From Draconibacterium orientale (GTDB taxonomy: Bacteria; Bacteroidota; Bacteroidia; Bacteroidales; Prolixibacteraceae), in contig NZ_CP007451.1 of NCBI RefSeq assembly GCF_000626635.1, forward strand, positions 248,001 to 312,000: a stretch of DNA of 64,000 nt. The letters are read 5' to 3'. Below are positions 9,312 through 18,472 of this stretch, piece by piece; the first letter of the stretch is position 1; every line of letters begins with the position of its first letter. The notes under the pieces were generated by a model. It saw only the letters and a program-made list of their open reading frames with translations. It ran no database searches and was not told where the DNA came from. The position numbers and the translations under genes are program-made.

Positions 9312-10031
9312 ATGCGTCTGAGTAAAAATTTACCGCAATACAAAGTTGTTTACGAAATCATTCGCAAACACATAACCGATGGCGTATATCTGAAAGGTGA
9401 TATTCTACCTTCAGAAAACGAACTTTGTACGGTGCATCAGACCACCCGGCCAACGATTCGCAAAGCACTCGACCGCCTTGTTCACGAAGGATACATTAAA
9501 AAGAAACAAGGAAAAGGGAGTATTGTAATGGGCGTTCCGCAGGGTGTTGGAATCCTGTCGTTATCGGGAACAACGAGTGCTGTTGGACAGGAAAACCTTA
9601 TTACTGAGATAATTGTAAAACCGGAGATCCGGCAGTGGGATACCACAAATCTTGCCTATCCGCTCTTGAATAATGAGGAAGAATTTGGTTGTATTTATTT
9701 CGAGCGATTGCGCATTATGAACAAGCAGCCGGTTTTTTATGATATTACCATGATGCCCAACATCAACCTGCGTCGTTTTATCAGCCGTAACCTCGAGAAT
9801 AAATCCTTGTTTAACATTTTGCGCACCATGTACGACATTGAAGTTACCGGTGGCGAGCAGCGATTGATGGCCATTTTGGCTGACAAGAAAATTCAGGAAT
9901 ACCTGAATGTAAAAGAAGGGCACCCGATACTTCACCTCAACCGCAAAATGGAAACCAGTCGTGAAGGATTTTTTATTTACAGCCAGGTGTATTGCAACAG
10001 CGAGAAGTACGCTATTTTTGGAACGTTTTAA
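9312..10031 (+). CDS. GntR-family (HutC/UTRA type) transcriptional regulator
   Basis: An N-terminal winged helix (YKVVYEIIRKHITDGVYLKGDILPSENEL, then TTRPTIRKALDRLVHEGYI) is followed by a UTRA-type ligand-binding domain that ends in a YSQVYCNSEKY strand. The start at 9312 (MRLSKNLPQ) is chosen because the helix begins right after it and because a TATATTTG -7 box lies at 9281-9288, which excludes the upstream start at 9252. It is divergent from the E2 operon, and two palindromes in the shared intergenic region are likely its sites. A sugar, sugar phosphate or oxoacid effector is expected for the family; which one is unknown. Confidence 0.9.
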   Translation: MRLSKNLPQYKVVYEIIRKHITDGVYLKGDILPSENELCTVHQTTRPTIRKALDRLVHEGYIKKKQGKGSIVMGVPQGVGILSLSGTTSAVGQENLITEIIVKPEIRQWDTTNLAYPLLNNEEEFGCIYFERLRIMNKQPVFYDITMMPNINLRRFISRNLENKSLFNILRTMYDIEVTGGEQRLMAILADKKIQEYLNVKEGHPILHLNRKMETSREGFFIYSQVYCNSEKYAIFGTF

Positions 10032-10126
10032 AAACCAACAAGCATAAAATATTCATTACTCCGAGATTCATGAATGGGATTGAAAGTGAATAATTTTGTA
10101 ACACTACAGAATATCTTTGATCATGC

Positions 10127-10231
10127 TCCCATTTTAAGGGGAGCTCCCGATAGGATGAAGGGTAAAGAATATAAAATACAAACTCTACCCTTTTGTCTAT
10201 CGACATTTTCCCTTACAAAGGGAAAACAGCT
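10127..10231. repeat. Dispersed intergenic repeat, copy A
   Basis: Contains a palindrome (TTTTCCCTT..AAGGGAAAA) next to GTCGATAGACAAAAGGGTA (read on the minus strand). The same unit, about 45 bp nearly identical and then diverging, is at 35353-35500 in the opposite orientation. It lies between the GntR gene and the aldolase operon terminator. No coding potential is evident. Confidence 0.75.
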
Positions 10232-10275
10232 CAAATGTTAAGCTGGGGAAATTAGACGATGCGAAAAATTTTCAT

Positions 10276-10306
10276 AAAAAAAGGGCTGCAACCGCAGCCC
10301 TTTTCA
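10276..10306. terminator. Bidirectional rho-independent terminator
   Basis: Hairpin GGGCTGC-AACC-GCAGCCC with an A-run on the left and a T-run on the right, so it works on both strands. It separates the GntR gene (+) from the end of the rhamnose operon (-). Confidence 0.9.
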
Positions 10307-10316
10307 TTATATATCG

Positions 10317-11612
10317 TTACGATAGAAATTTCTTCCTTAAATCTTCAATCTGTTCCTGATTGATTGGAACCAATTTCCCGAGCGATGCTCCCATGGTAAG
10401 CGATTTAGCACTAAACTCTGCCACTTCCAGTTTATCGAATGTACCCAGTAATTTATCGCCGGTTACCAGTACCGAATCGTTGTTAATGATTACTGCCGGT
10501 GTATTTTCTCCCAAGGTACTCAAAATGGTTTCTTCGCCGGCAAAGTGAGAACCAAACGGTACATTCGGAATGTCTTGCAGGAAGATCCAGCTCTCCGGAA
10601 TAGTTCGAACATCAATTTTTTCACCTGTTACGCTGTAAGCCATCAGGTAAGGTGTTTGCGTAAGAATGATGGAATTGATGTGCGGAAAACGTTTGTAAAT
10701 TTCCTGGTGCAGCCATGTTGAACGACTCGGAAGCTTTCCGGGCTCGCGTTTACCATCTTTAATCTGCACAATGTCTTTTAACTGAATATCCCAACGTGCA
10801 ACATTGGTAGGTGTAATCAGAAAGTCATCGCCTTTCCATCGCACCGAAACAGTTCCGTATGAGCTGATCATCATTCCCTGATCGCAGGCGCGTAAAACAA
10901 TACGCTGTATCTGCTCCCGAATAGCTCGCTCGTCCGATGGATGTTCCACTTTCTCCATCTCGGGCAATAACCGTGGAATCTGATTCTCAAATGCATCAAT
11001 CTGCTCATCCGATAAATAATTCGGCTTACCAATTGTGCTTCCGTTTATCAGTGTTCGCGCACAAAATTCCATGGTTTCGAAACGCTGAAAAGCATCACTT
11101 AAATCACTTCCGCCCACCACTGTTCCGTGGTTTTCCATAATTACGGCGTTTACTCCTTTTGCAAACTCATCGGCAATTACATCGCCCAACTCATTACTTC
11201 CGGGCAAAGCGTATGGCGCATAACCAATTGGCCCGCAAACATGTTTTGCCTGCGGAATTACATTGGTATTTGGAATTTGACGAACAATACTAAACGAAAC
11301 CAATGCCGGCGGGTGCGCGTGAATTACGGCTTTAATCTCCGGACGGCATTTGTAAATGGCGATGTGAAACGGATACTCCGATGACGGCTTATGGCGCCCT
11401 TCGATGGTTCCATCCTTTTTCACACAAACAATATCTGTAGGGCGCAGCGTTCCTTTATCAATAGCCGAAGGTGTTACCCACACATCCCCATCATCGTCAA
11501 TTATCGAGATATTACCTCCGGAAGTTGTCGTCAGTCCTCCTTTGTAAATCTTATCAATAATCATGATGATCTGATCACGCGGATGCATCCACTTCGTATT
11601 CAATTTTCTCAT
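10317..11612 (-). CDS. Tandem-domain class II aldolase/adducin family protein
   Basis: A 431-residue protein made of two class II aldolase-like domains. Domain 1 (about residues 1-215) keeps the zinc motif IHAHP and the ENHGT histidine, so it should be catalytic. Domain 2 (about 225-431) aligns by TPTNVARWDIQLKDIV and similar blocks, but reads LTQTP where IHAHP is expected and NNDSV where ENHGT is expected, so it looks catalytically dead. It is the last gene of the rhaT-rhaM-rhaA-rhaB operon, 49 bp after rhaB, which suggests rhamnulose-1-phosphate or a related aldose phosphate as substrate. A second aldolase gene is at 307-2268, so the locus has two candidates for the cleavage step. Confidence 0.85.
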   Translation of the reverse strand: MRKLNTKWMHPRDQIIMIIDKIYKGGLTTTSGGNISIIDDDGDVWVTPSAIDKGTLRPTDIVCVKKDGTIEGRHKPSSEYPFHIAIYKCRPEIKAVIHAHPPALVSFSIVRQIPNTNVIPQAKHVCGPIGYAPYALPGSNELGDVIADEFAKGVNAVIMENHGTVVGGSDLSDAFQRFETMEFCARTLINGSTIGKPNYLSDEQIDAFENQIPRLLPEMEKVEHPSDERAIREQIQRIVLRACDQGMMISSYGTVSVRWKGDDFLITPTNVARWDIQLKDIVQIKDGKREPGKLPSRSTWLHQEIYKRFPHINSIILTQTPYLMAYSVTGEKIDVRTIPESWIFLQDIPNVPFGSHFAGEETILSTLGENTPAVIINNDSVLVTGDKLLGTFDKLEVAEFSAKSLTMGASLGKLVPINQEQIEDLRKKFLS

Positions 11613-11661
11613 TTTCTAAATTTTAAACTATTCGTCTTCTGTCTTGTAAATTATTGCATTC

Positions 11662-13023
11662 TTACTTTTGAATCCCCAGATCAAGCTTCGACACATCAGC
11701 ATCCGAAAAAGTATCGGAAATAACCATTGCAGCCCCCAAGGCACTGGAGTTATCAACTTCTGAGATCAGAACTTTTTTAGCCGGTAAACTTTTTTTCAGC
11801 AAGCCGATAAAAATTGGGTTTCGGGCAAAACCTCCTGAAACATAAAGAATCTCTGAATCATCATTTTCAGGAATAACCAGATTAATACTAGTTACACAAA
11901 GTGCTGTCAGATCGATCATCAACTGGGTGTAGGCTTCCTCGTAATTTGCAAAGATACTCAGATCAACCAATTTTAAACCATCCTCGAAACTTTCCTTGCC
12001 TGTGGGAAAATATACGGAGCTTTCGCCATATTTGTTTGAAAGCGTATCAACCAATTCCTGATCGTTTTTCACCTTTTTAAACCGGTCTTGCGCAACACCA
12101 AAATGTTTGGCCAGCTTTTCGGCCCAAACTTCGTGAAAATGCCCCATAAACAAACGCGAAGATTTCACTTGCTCTTTGTTTGGAGTTAAGAAACACAAAC
12201 AATCCTGTTCCAGTTCACTGGCAGTTAAGGGCTCTTTGTTGTATGGGTTCATGTTAATGCACCATGTTCCGGTTGAAACGAGGATGAATTTTGCAGGACT
12301 GGCCTTCAAGTAAGGCACCAACGAAGCCGAACTGTCGTGAATCCCGGTTCCTACTTTTACTTCTTTTCCTCCCACGCAGGCCGGAAAAACCACATCGTTG
12401 TTAACAGGTTCCGGCAAAGCAATTTCGTTATCAGCAATCCACTGATGGTATTTCATTTGATCGAAATCCCACATAAAAGTATGACAACCGATTGATGTAG
12501 GCTCCGATACTATTTGTTTCGACAAAGTGTACGACAAAAATTGTGGGAAATGCAACACCGCTTTTGCTTTATCGTAAACGGCAGGCTTTTGGTTTTTCAG
12601 CCATAAAATCTGAATACCGGAATTCAGCAGCAGCCCCAACGCCGGACTGGCCGTTTTTCGGCAAAATTCATTTTTACCTCCATACTGTTCGAAAAGACTC
12701 GCTGCAATCGTTTCCGGCACTTCCTTCAAATAGTTATACACCGGTGCAAGGCGCTGTCCTTTCTCATCCAAAAACATCAGCGATGCTCCGTAAGTTGAAA
12801 AGTTTACCCCTTTTAAATCATACGCAATGTCGGCTACAATTTCTTGCAGGCTTTTACCTATCCACGATGTAATCAAATCAATGTCGTCGCATTCAAATCC
12901 ATCGTCGTCGGTTATCACCGGAAACTTCTCTTCGTGTTGTTTCACAACTTTGAAGTTACTGTCGAACAACAATATTTTTTTATTGGTTTTTCCTATGTCG
13001 AAAACAGCTATTACTTCGGTCAT
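11662..13023 (-). CDS. rhaB: Rhamnulokinase-like FGGY-family carbohydrate kinase
   Basis: Starts with the FGGY phosphate motif (VFDIGKTNKKILLFD) and has a VSTGTWCINMNP segment and the late SGGFARNP adenosine loop of this family. The enzyme phosphorylates L-rhamnulose at O1. The start at 13023 (MTEVIAVFD) is chosen because the ATP motif follows directly; the open frame extends 45 bases further upstream. It lies 71 bp after rhaA and before the tandem aldolase. The sugar is assigned from operon context with rhaA and rhaM, since FGGY kinases differ in substrate. Confidence 0.88.
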   Translation of the reverse strand: MTEVIAVFDIGKTNKKILLFDSNFKVVKQHEEKFPVITDDDGFECDDIDLITSWIGKSLQEIVADIAYDLKGVNFSTYGASLMFLDEKGQRLAPVYNYLKEVPETIAASLFEQYGGKNEFCRKTASPALGLLLNSGIQILWLKNQKPAVYDKAKAVLHFPQFLSYTLSKQIVSEPTSIGCHTFMWDFDQMKYHQWIADNEIALPEPVNNDVVFPACVGGKEVKVGTGIHDSSASLVPYLKASPAKFILVSTGTWCINMNPYNKEPLTASELEQDCLCFLTPNKEQVKSSRLFMGHFHEVWAEKLAKHFGVAQDRFKKVKNDQELVDTLSNKYGESSVYFPTGKESFEDGLKLVDLSIFANYEEAYTQLMIDLTALCVTSINLVIPENDDSEILYVSGGFARNPIFIGLLKKSLPAKKVLISEVDNSSALGAAMVISDTFSDADVSKLDLGIQK

Positions 13024-13094
13024 TTTTGCAGGTAATAAAAAATCCTTTTCCACCTTACTATCAGGCAAAAAAGGATTCCAGTTATAAACTCAAC

Positions 13095-14357
13095 TTATCT
13101 TTTTAACAGCACATCTTTTTCGTACTGTTGAATTTCACCAATGTAAGCCATTCCGGTTGGGACGCCTTCCTGCAAACAGTAGTAATCCCAAACAGCGCTG
13201 AACGGCATTGTTTTTAGTTCTTCCAGCATTGCCAAACGCTCGAAATTTTTTCCGGCTTCCTCAATGGCAACCAAATCATTAGTTGGCTCCAACATGGCAA
13301 TTAAGAACGCCTTTTGGGCAGCACGTGTACCGGTTACATAAGCACCAATACGGTTTATAGATGCATCGAAAAAATCGAGCCCTACATTTACCCGACTCAT
13401 AAAATCGTTACGTACAATTTCTGATGCAATCAGCTGGATTTCCTCGTTAAGTGTAACTACGTGGTCAGAGTCCCAACGTACAGGACGGGTTACGTGAAGC
13501 AACAAACCGTCAATATACTGAAGAACGGCAGAAATTTTATCACCAGCAATTTCGGTTGGGTGATAGTGACCATTGTCGATACACATCAGGATATTGTTTT
13601 TCACGGCATAACCCACATAAAATTCATTTGAGCCAACTGTCATCGATTCCAACCCGATACCAAAAGTTTTACTTTCAACAGCATCTTTCATGTGTTCTTT
13701 CGGATACTTTACAGCCATACCTTCGTCCAGCGATTTTTGCAGCAAAGTGCGATACCCGTTTCTGTCAATCGGTGTATCTTTTGATCCGTCAGGCACCCAC
13801 GTATTGTGTACACAAGGCGTTCCCAGTTGTTTTCCGGTCTCAGCCGAAATAGCCCGGCAACGTTTCAGGTGCTCTACCCAAAACTTACGGGTTTCTTCAT
13901 TTTTACTCGACAAGGTAAAACCATCGGAGGCTTTCGGATGCGCAAAGAAAGTACCGTTAAAATCCATACCTATTCCCTGCTCTTTACACCAGTCGATCCA
14001 GCCCTGGAAATGCTTCAATTCTATCTGGTCACGATCAACCACTTCGCCTCCAAACTCGCCATAAATGGCATGCAGGTTTACACGTTGTTTTCCGGGAAGC
14101 AACGACATTACTTTCTCCAAATCCTGACGAACATCGGCAACTGATTTTGCTTTACCGGGATAATTTCCGGTAGTTTGAATACCTCCACCTGAAAGTGTTG
14201 CATCGGGTGTTTCAAAACCACCAACATCATCGGTTTGCCAACAGTGCAGCGATATGGTTAATTCGTTCATTTTTTTCAAAGCAGCATCAGTATCTACACC
14301 AATTGCAGCATATTGTTCTTTAGCTATTTCGTAAGCTTTTTTTATTAATTCACTCAT
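13095..14357 (-). CDS. rhaA: L-rhamnose isomerase
   Basis: A 420-residue protein that matches the Escherichia coli RhaA type along its whole length: LHCWQTDDVGGFE, TTGNYPGKA, DAVESKTFGIGLESMTVGSNEFY, VRWDSDHVV and VGLDFFDASINRIGA are all recognisable, including the acidic/His metal ligands. It interconverts L-rhamnose and L-rhamnulose in the cytoplasm with a divalent metal. It follows rhaM by 24 bp and precedes rhaB, the normal pathway order. Identity is secure. Confidence 0.96.
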   Translation of the reverse strand: MSELIKKAYEIAKEQYAAIGVDTDAALKKMNELTISLHCWQTDDVGGFETPDATLSGGGIQTTGNYPGKAKSVADVRQDLEKVMSLLPGKQRVNLHAIYGEFGGEVVDRDQIELKHFQGWIDWCKEQGIGMDFNGTFFAHPKASDGFTLSSKNEETRKFWVEHLKRCRAISAETGKQLGTPCVHNTWVPDGSKDTPIDRNGYRTLLQKSLDEGMAVKYPKEHMKDAVESKTFGIGLESMTVGSNEFYVGYAVKNNILMCIDNGHYHPTEIAGDKISAVLQYIDGLLLHVTRPVRWDSDHVVTLNEEIQLIASEIVRNDFMSRVNVGLDFFDASINRIGAYVTGTRAAQKAFLIAMLEPTNDLVAIEEAGKNFERLAMLEELKTMPFSAVWDYYCLQEGVPTGMAYIGEIQQYEKDVLLKR

Positions 14358-14381
14358 AATTATTGTCTTATCGATTTCTAT

Positions 14382-14696
14382 TTATTCCATATAAAAAACT
14401 TCCTCCAGTGGAACCGAAACAGGCGAATTATCCGAATTTGATTTCATGATGTCTTTCATATAAGTCCACCACTTTTGTACAATTTCAGTTGCTCCCAAAT
14501 CCTGCGAACCACTTTCGCCAGTTACCTTCTGAAATGCAAACAAGGTGTTTGTTTCGTCATCAAAAAAAATCGAATATTCGCTTATGCCGGCCTCTTTCAG
14601 CAATTGTTTCAGCTCGGGCCAAATTTCAGCGTGTCGTTTTTTATATTCTTCCTTTTGCCCTTCGTTGAGGTACATTTTAAAAGCTATCCGTTCCAT
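14382..14696 (-). CDS. rhaM: L-rhamnose mutarotase
   Basis: A 104-residue protein with the family hallmarks: EEYKKRHAEIWPEL near the N-terminus (catalytic His and the Tyr), a KWWTYMKDIM segment, and the conserved tail DNSPVSVPLEEVFYM. It equilibrates the anomers of L-rhamnose before isomerisation. Its ATG overlaps the rhaT stop by one base (TAATG), indicating translational coupling. Confidence 0.95.
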   Translation of the reverse strand: MERIAFKMYLNEGQKEEYKKRHAEIWPELKQLLKEAGISEYSIFFDDETNTLFAFQKVTGESGSQDLGATEIVQKWWTYMKDIMKSNSDNSPVSVPLEEVFYME

Positions 14697-15822
14697 TATC
14701 CCAGGGCATTTAATTCAGGATATAACCATTTGGCAATTCCTATTACGATAACCGACAACAGAATGGTTCCGATTCCGACAAGAATCATATTGAAAGCCTT
14801 CCGTGAAACACTTCTCCACTCTTTCCGGTAAAATCCCCACAAGTTGGCAGTAAGAATAATGGTTGCCATGTGCAGTGTCCACGAACTGGCGCCGTTGCCA
14901 ATTTTCGTTTCGCCCATTCCGTAAAAAAAGAACTGAAGAAACCAGGTGGTTCCTGCCAAGGCACAGAAAAGATAGTTACGCAGCAATGGTGTTTTTTTGT
15001 TGACAAAATCGCTGCCGGTTTATTTTTTAAGATCAGCGCAAGCGACCACAATAAGTTGGTTGTTAAACCACCCCACAAAATCACAAAAAATATAATGTTG
15101 TTTTCGAAGAGATATTTAAATCCGTTGCCATTTTCTGTTATAAAAGAATAGTTCTGCTCCACAGCCATCGACCGGGCCACTTCTGCCATTTCTTTTCCGG
15201 TATCGATTCCGAAACTAAAAAATGCACTTAAAACACCCGAAATAACGGCTATAATAAGTCCTTTTGCCAGTTTAAATTCTTCGTTAACACCTTCCTTATT
15301 CCCTGCCAAATCGCGGTCTTTCATAATTCCGGCGCGTCCGCTCAAAATAATTCCAACTACCAAAATAACAATACCCAGTAACACAATTCTACCGCCGGTA
15401 CTACCAAAAAGGTCGGAGAAAGAAAGTCCTGCGGGGAGCAAATCGGCAACTCCCGGAATATTACGCAAAATAGGTAAGCCCAGCGACCCAACCACTGAAG
15501 TTATTCCTAACAATACGGAATTACCCAGCGACATACCCAGATAGCGAATGGCCAAACCATAGGTTAATCCGCCAATCCCCCAAAGTAATCCCATTATGTA
15601 GGTATTGCGGATAACACTTCCTTCGGCTGATTGAAGAATTCCCTGCCAGTCGGGTATCGTAAAAACAACAGCCAGATAAGGCATAATCAGCCACGAGAAT
15701 ATTCCGCCTGTAATCCAGTAGATTTCCCACCGCCATTTATTCACCCAGTTATACGGCATATACCAGCTTCCGGATGCCATACCTCCAAGCGAATGAAAAA
15801 TAATTCCGAGTAGAGCCTGCAT
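14696..15822 (-). CDS. rhaT: L-rhamnose/proton symporter RhaT, with a single-base frameshift
   Basis: A multi-membrane-segment transporter of the RhaT family, starting MQALLGIIFHSLGGMASGSWY. The frame breaks at a run of seven T on the plus strand (14992-14998): one more base would join ILSTKK to TPLLRNYLFCALAGTTW and give a full-length protein of about 375 residues, with the remaining helices encoded in the second frame down to 14696. The C-terminal part keeps conserved residues, so a sequencing or assembly deletion is more likely than a true mutation. It imports rhamnose and is the first gene of the operon. Confidence 0.88.
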
Positions 15823-15880
15823 TTTGATTAATTTTTAATTGGTTTATAAAAGTTTTAAGTTCTGTTATGTAAAGACAAGT

Positions 15881-15911
15881 CAAAAATATTATGCTTTTTC
15901 TTGCGCATCAA
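15881..15911 (-). promoter_or_regulatory. Probable promoter of the rhamnose operon
   Basis: On the minus strand a TATTTTTG -7 box (plus-strand 15881-15888) is preceded by TTG at 15911-15909 with 20 bases between, close to the Bacteroidota consensus. Transcription would start near 15874, about 50 bases before the rhaT start. The divergent AraC protein probably acts here. Confidence 0.5.
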
Positions 15912-15954
15912 TACAGAAACTGGCAAATAATTTATATTTTTTGGCACAATTTAA

Positions 15955-16827
15955 ATGAACGAGTATTTTAAATATCTAACAACAAGTGAAGAGGATATAA
16001 ACTGGGGCTTATATTTAAAGGTGGCCGGATATGCCCGAATAAAAGCCAATACACATTACCCAACCAAAGAACATCCGTCGGAATATTATTTTGAATGGAA
16101 AAACGGACGGGTTCTTCATGAATTTCAATTGAATTACATAACAGAAGGCACAGGAATATTTGAAAATTCAGCCGGAAAATTCCAGGTAAAGCCGGGAAGT
16201 TTGCTCGTTATTTTCCCGGATGAATGGCACCGGTATCGCCCCCTAAAAAAAACAGGCTGGGTAGAAAACTATGTAGGATTTAACGGGAGTGTAGCCAGCC
16301 ATCTATTAAAACACCCCACATTCTCGGTACGGCAACCGGTTATACAATGTGGCATTCGCGAAGATATTATCGATTCGTATTTAAAAATATTCGACCTGAT
16401 TGAAAAAGAACACCCCGGCTATCAGCAAATCGCATCAGGAATGGTGGTAAAACTGCTGGGTTACATTATTTCAATTGAAAAACGAAAAGGTTTCTCCGGA
16501 AAGCAGATTTCGAAGGTAATTGAAGAAGTACGTTTTTTAATGCGACAAAATGCGGCGCAGGAATTCGACTTAGAGGAATTGGCATGCCGGCACAATGTTG
16601 GCTATTCGTATTTTCGTAAAATGTTTAAAAAATACACCGGTGTTTCGCCCGGCCAGTATCATTTGCAACTGCGTATAATACGTGCCAAAGAACTGCTGAT
16701 TTCTACCGATAAAAGCATTAAGGAGATCAGCCTTGAGCTTGGCTTTCAAACCATTCACTATTTCAGTTTGATATTTAAAAAGAAAGTGGGCATGAATCCT
16801 TCGGAATTTCGTAAACGTGTGAATTAA
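15955..16827 (+). CDS. AraC-family transcriptional regulator
   Basis: A 290-residue protein with an N-terminal cupin-type sensor domain (YEFxxG-like EFQLNYITEGTGIF, then KPGSLLVIFPDEWHRY) and a C-terminal double HTH domain (LACRHNVGYSYFRKMFKKYTGVSPGQYHLQLRI, then SLELGFQTIHYFSLIFKKKVGMNPSEFRK). It is divergent from rhaT across a 132-bp intergenic region, so it most likely senses L-rhamnose and activates the rhaT-rhaM-rhaA-rhaB-aldolase operon. The ligand is inferred. Confidence 0.9.
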   Translation: MNEYFKYLTTSEEDINWGLYLKVAGYARIKANTHYPTKEHPSEYYFEWKNGRVLHEFQLNYITEGTGIFENSAGKFQVKPGSLLVIFPDEWHRYRPLKKTGWVENYVGFNGSVASHLLKHPTFSVRQPVIQCGIREDIIDSYLKIFDLIEKEHPGYQQIASGMVVKLLGYIISIEKRKGFSGKQISKVIEEVRFLMRQNAAQEFDLEELACRHNVGYSYFRKMFKKYTGVSPGQYHLQLRIIRAKELLISTDKSIKEISLELGFQTIHYFSLIFKKKVGMNPSEFRKRVN

Positions 16828-16992
16828 TTGCAAAAAAAGCGTTTCAAAAAAAACGGATACTGCCATTCCAGAAGCATGTCTCAAAAAACATGTAAATGTC
16901 ATTGCTTTTAACCGCCAACCCATCTAAGTTCGCGGAAGCAGCTGAGATTCAAAAAAAATCGGTTATTTTGTGTTTTTTTAAATATTTATACA

Positions 16993-17745
16993 TTGGCTAA
17001 TAAACATCAACTCAACGTTTCAGAGGTACTCGATCATATTTCTTTAGATTGTGTAATATTTGGTTTTCACGATAATGAACTAAAGGTTTTAATGCTTCGG
17101 TTAAAACATACGGATGCCTATGGTTTGCCCGGTGGTTTTTTAAAGCACGAAGAAACATTGGAGCAGGCAGCCGAGCGCACGCTTAAAGAACGAACCGGAT
17201 TGGACAACATTTTTCTGAAACAGTTTAATGTGTTTAGCGACCCGTACAGGGATAAACCCAAAAAAGACGATCCTGAATTTTTAAAAAATAAACCACCTGA
17301 AATTGTAGCATTTTTCAAAAAACGTTTCATATCAGTTGGATTTTATGCCCTGGTTGAATTCTCGAAAGTAAATCCCCAGCCCGATGCACTTTCGGAATCC
17401 TGCGAATGGATAAGCCCCTTTGCCGATGTTGAGATGTTTATCGACCATAAGGATATTATCGATAAAGCACTGACAACCTTGCGCATTCAACTAAATCAGC
17501 AACCCATTGGATTAAAATTGCTGCCCCGGAAGTTTACCATGCCGCAATTGCAAAAACTTTACGAAACGATATTGGGACGCGAACTCGACCGTAGAAATTT
17601 TCAGCGAAAAATATTATCGTATAAAATTCTGAACAAACTGAATGAGCGAAAAACCGGCGGCGCCCATAAAGCACCGTTTTTGTACGAATTTAACCGCGAA
17701 AGCTACAAAAAAGCGCTGGAAGATGGATTGAGTGGAATTTGGTAG
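16993..17745 (+). CDS. NUDIX-type transcriptional regulator (NrtR/AraR-like), degenerate NUDIX box
   Basis: About 250 residues: an N-terminal NUDIX domain and a C-terminal winged helix (PRKFTMPQLQKLYETILGRELDRRNFQRKILS). The NUDIX box reads G-x5-E-x7-R-T-L-K-E-R-T-G-L, so two of the catalytic glutamates of the REUxEE core are replaced (T and R). This is typical of sugar- or nucleotide-sensing regulators that lost hydrolase activity. No in-frame ATG precedes the domain; TTG at 16993 is the best visible start, which should be checked. It follows the AraC gene on the same strand and may control a sugar pathway. Confidence 0.85.
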   Translation: MANKHQLNVSEVLDHISLDCVIFGFHDNELKVLMLRLKHTDAYGLPGGFLKHEETLEQAAERTLKERTGLDNIFLKQFNVFSDPYRDKPKKDDPEFLKNKPPEIVAFFKKRFISVGFYALVEFSKVNPQPDALSESCEWISPFADVEMFIDHKDIIDKALTTLRIQLNQQPIGLKLLPRKFTMPQLQKLYETILGRELDRRNFQRKILSYKILNKLNERKTGGAHKAPFLYEFNRESYKKALEDGLSGIW

Positions 17746-17751
17746 AAGCTT

Positions 17752-18462
17752 TTACACAAAATGTTTCCGTACAAAAATTCGGCTTACCAACCACAACAAA
17801 GCAAGGAAAAAAACAAATCCAATGGCCGCAAATACTCCTATCGACAGGTTTTGTGTTGCCCGATCGATTGCCTGAAATACCCAGTGCGTTGGAAAAACAC
17901 CAAACCAATGCACGAACTTTTCGGGAACAAAAAAGGCAGCAAGCGGAATCAACACCAGCATATTAAATGCTTTTACATACACCATTCCCTGCATGCGGTT
18001 TTGCACAAGTGAATTTATTGCCAAGGCATAAACCGGCACCACCAGCGCAGCCAGAAACGAAATAAGCAGTGCTGATGCCGTCGAAATATCGCAAATTGTT
18101 TGAACAAATAATAAAATCAGGTTCAAAACAACAGTAAACAGGTACGGAAGCAAAAAACGGGAAAACACATATTCCATCTTGCTTAACGGAACAACTCCAT
18201 AAACTTTTGCCACATCCGACTCTTTTTCGTCTATCAAAACCATGGTATTTATAAAGCAAAACATTTGGGTGTTTTCGATAACGCCAACCACCAAAAACAA
18301 CGACAGGTACGGAAACAAAAAATCGTATTTTTCGATTAAAGGAGGCACGCCCCAAATAATAAGCACAAACAGAATTACGGGCAACACCAAAAACGATCTC
18401 AGCGACGGATCGCGAAAAATCAGCTTAAAATCAGTAAAAGCCAGTTTTAATAACTTTTTCAT
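17752..18462 (-). CDS. ABC transporter permease, second subunit
   Basis: A membrane protein of about 236 residues (start MKKLLKLAFTDFKLIFRDPSLRSF at 18462) with around six hydrophobic segments. The pattern of a short cytoplasmic N-terminus followed by helices is that of ABC-2 type exporters. It lies 11 bp after the first permease gene and is the last gene of a TetR-ATPase-permease-permease operon. The substrate is unknown; drug or lipid export is common for TetR-linked systems. Confidence 0.75.
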   Translation of the reverse strand: MKKLLKLAFTDFKLIFRDPSLRSFLVLPVILFVLIIWGVPPLIEKYDFLFPYLSLFLVVGVIENTQMFCFINTMVLIDEKESDVAKVYGVVPLSKMEYVFSRFLLPYLFTVVLNLILLFVQTICDISTASALLISFLAALVVPVYALAINSLVQNRMQGMVYVKAFNMLVLIPLAAFFVPEKFVHWFGVFPTHWVFQAIDRATQNLSIGVFAAIGFVFFLALLWLVSRIFVRKHFV

Positions 18463-18472
18463 CTCCGGTGTT

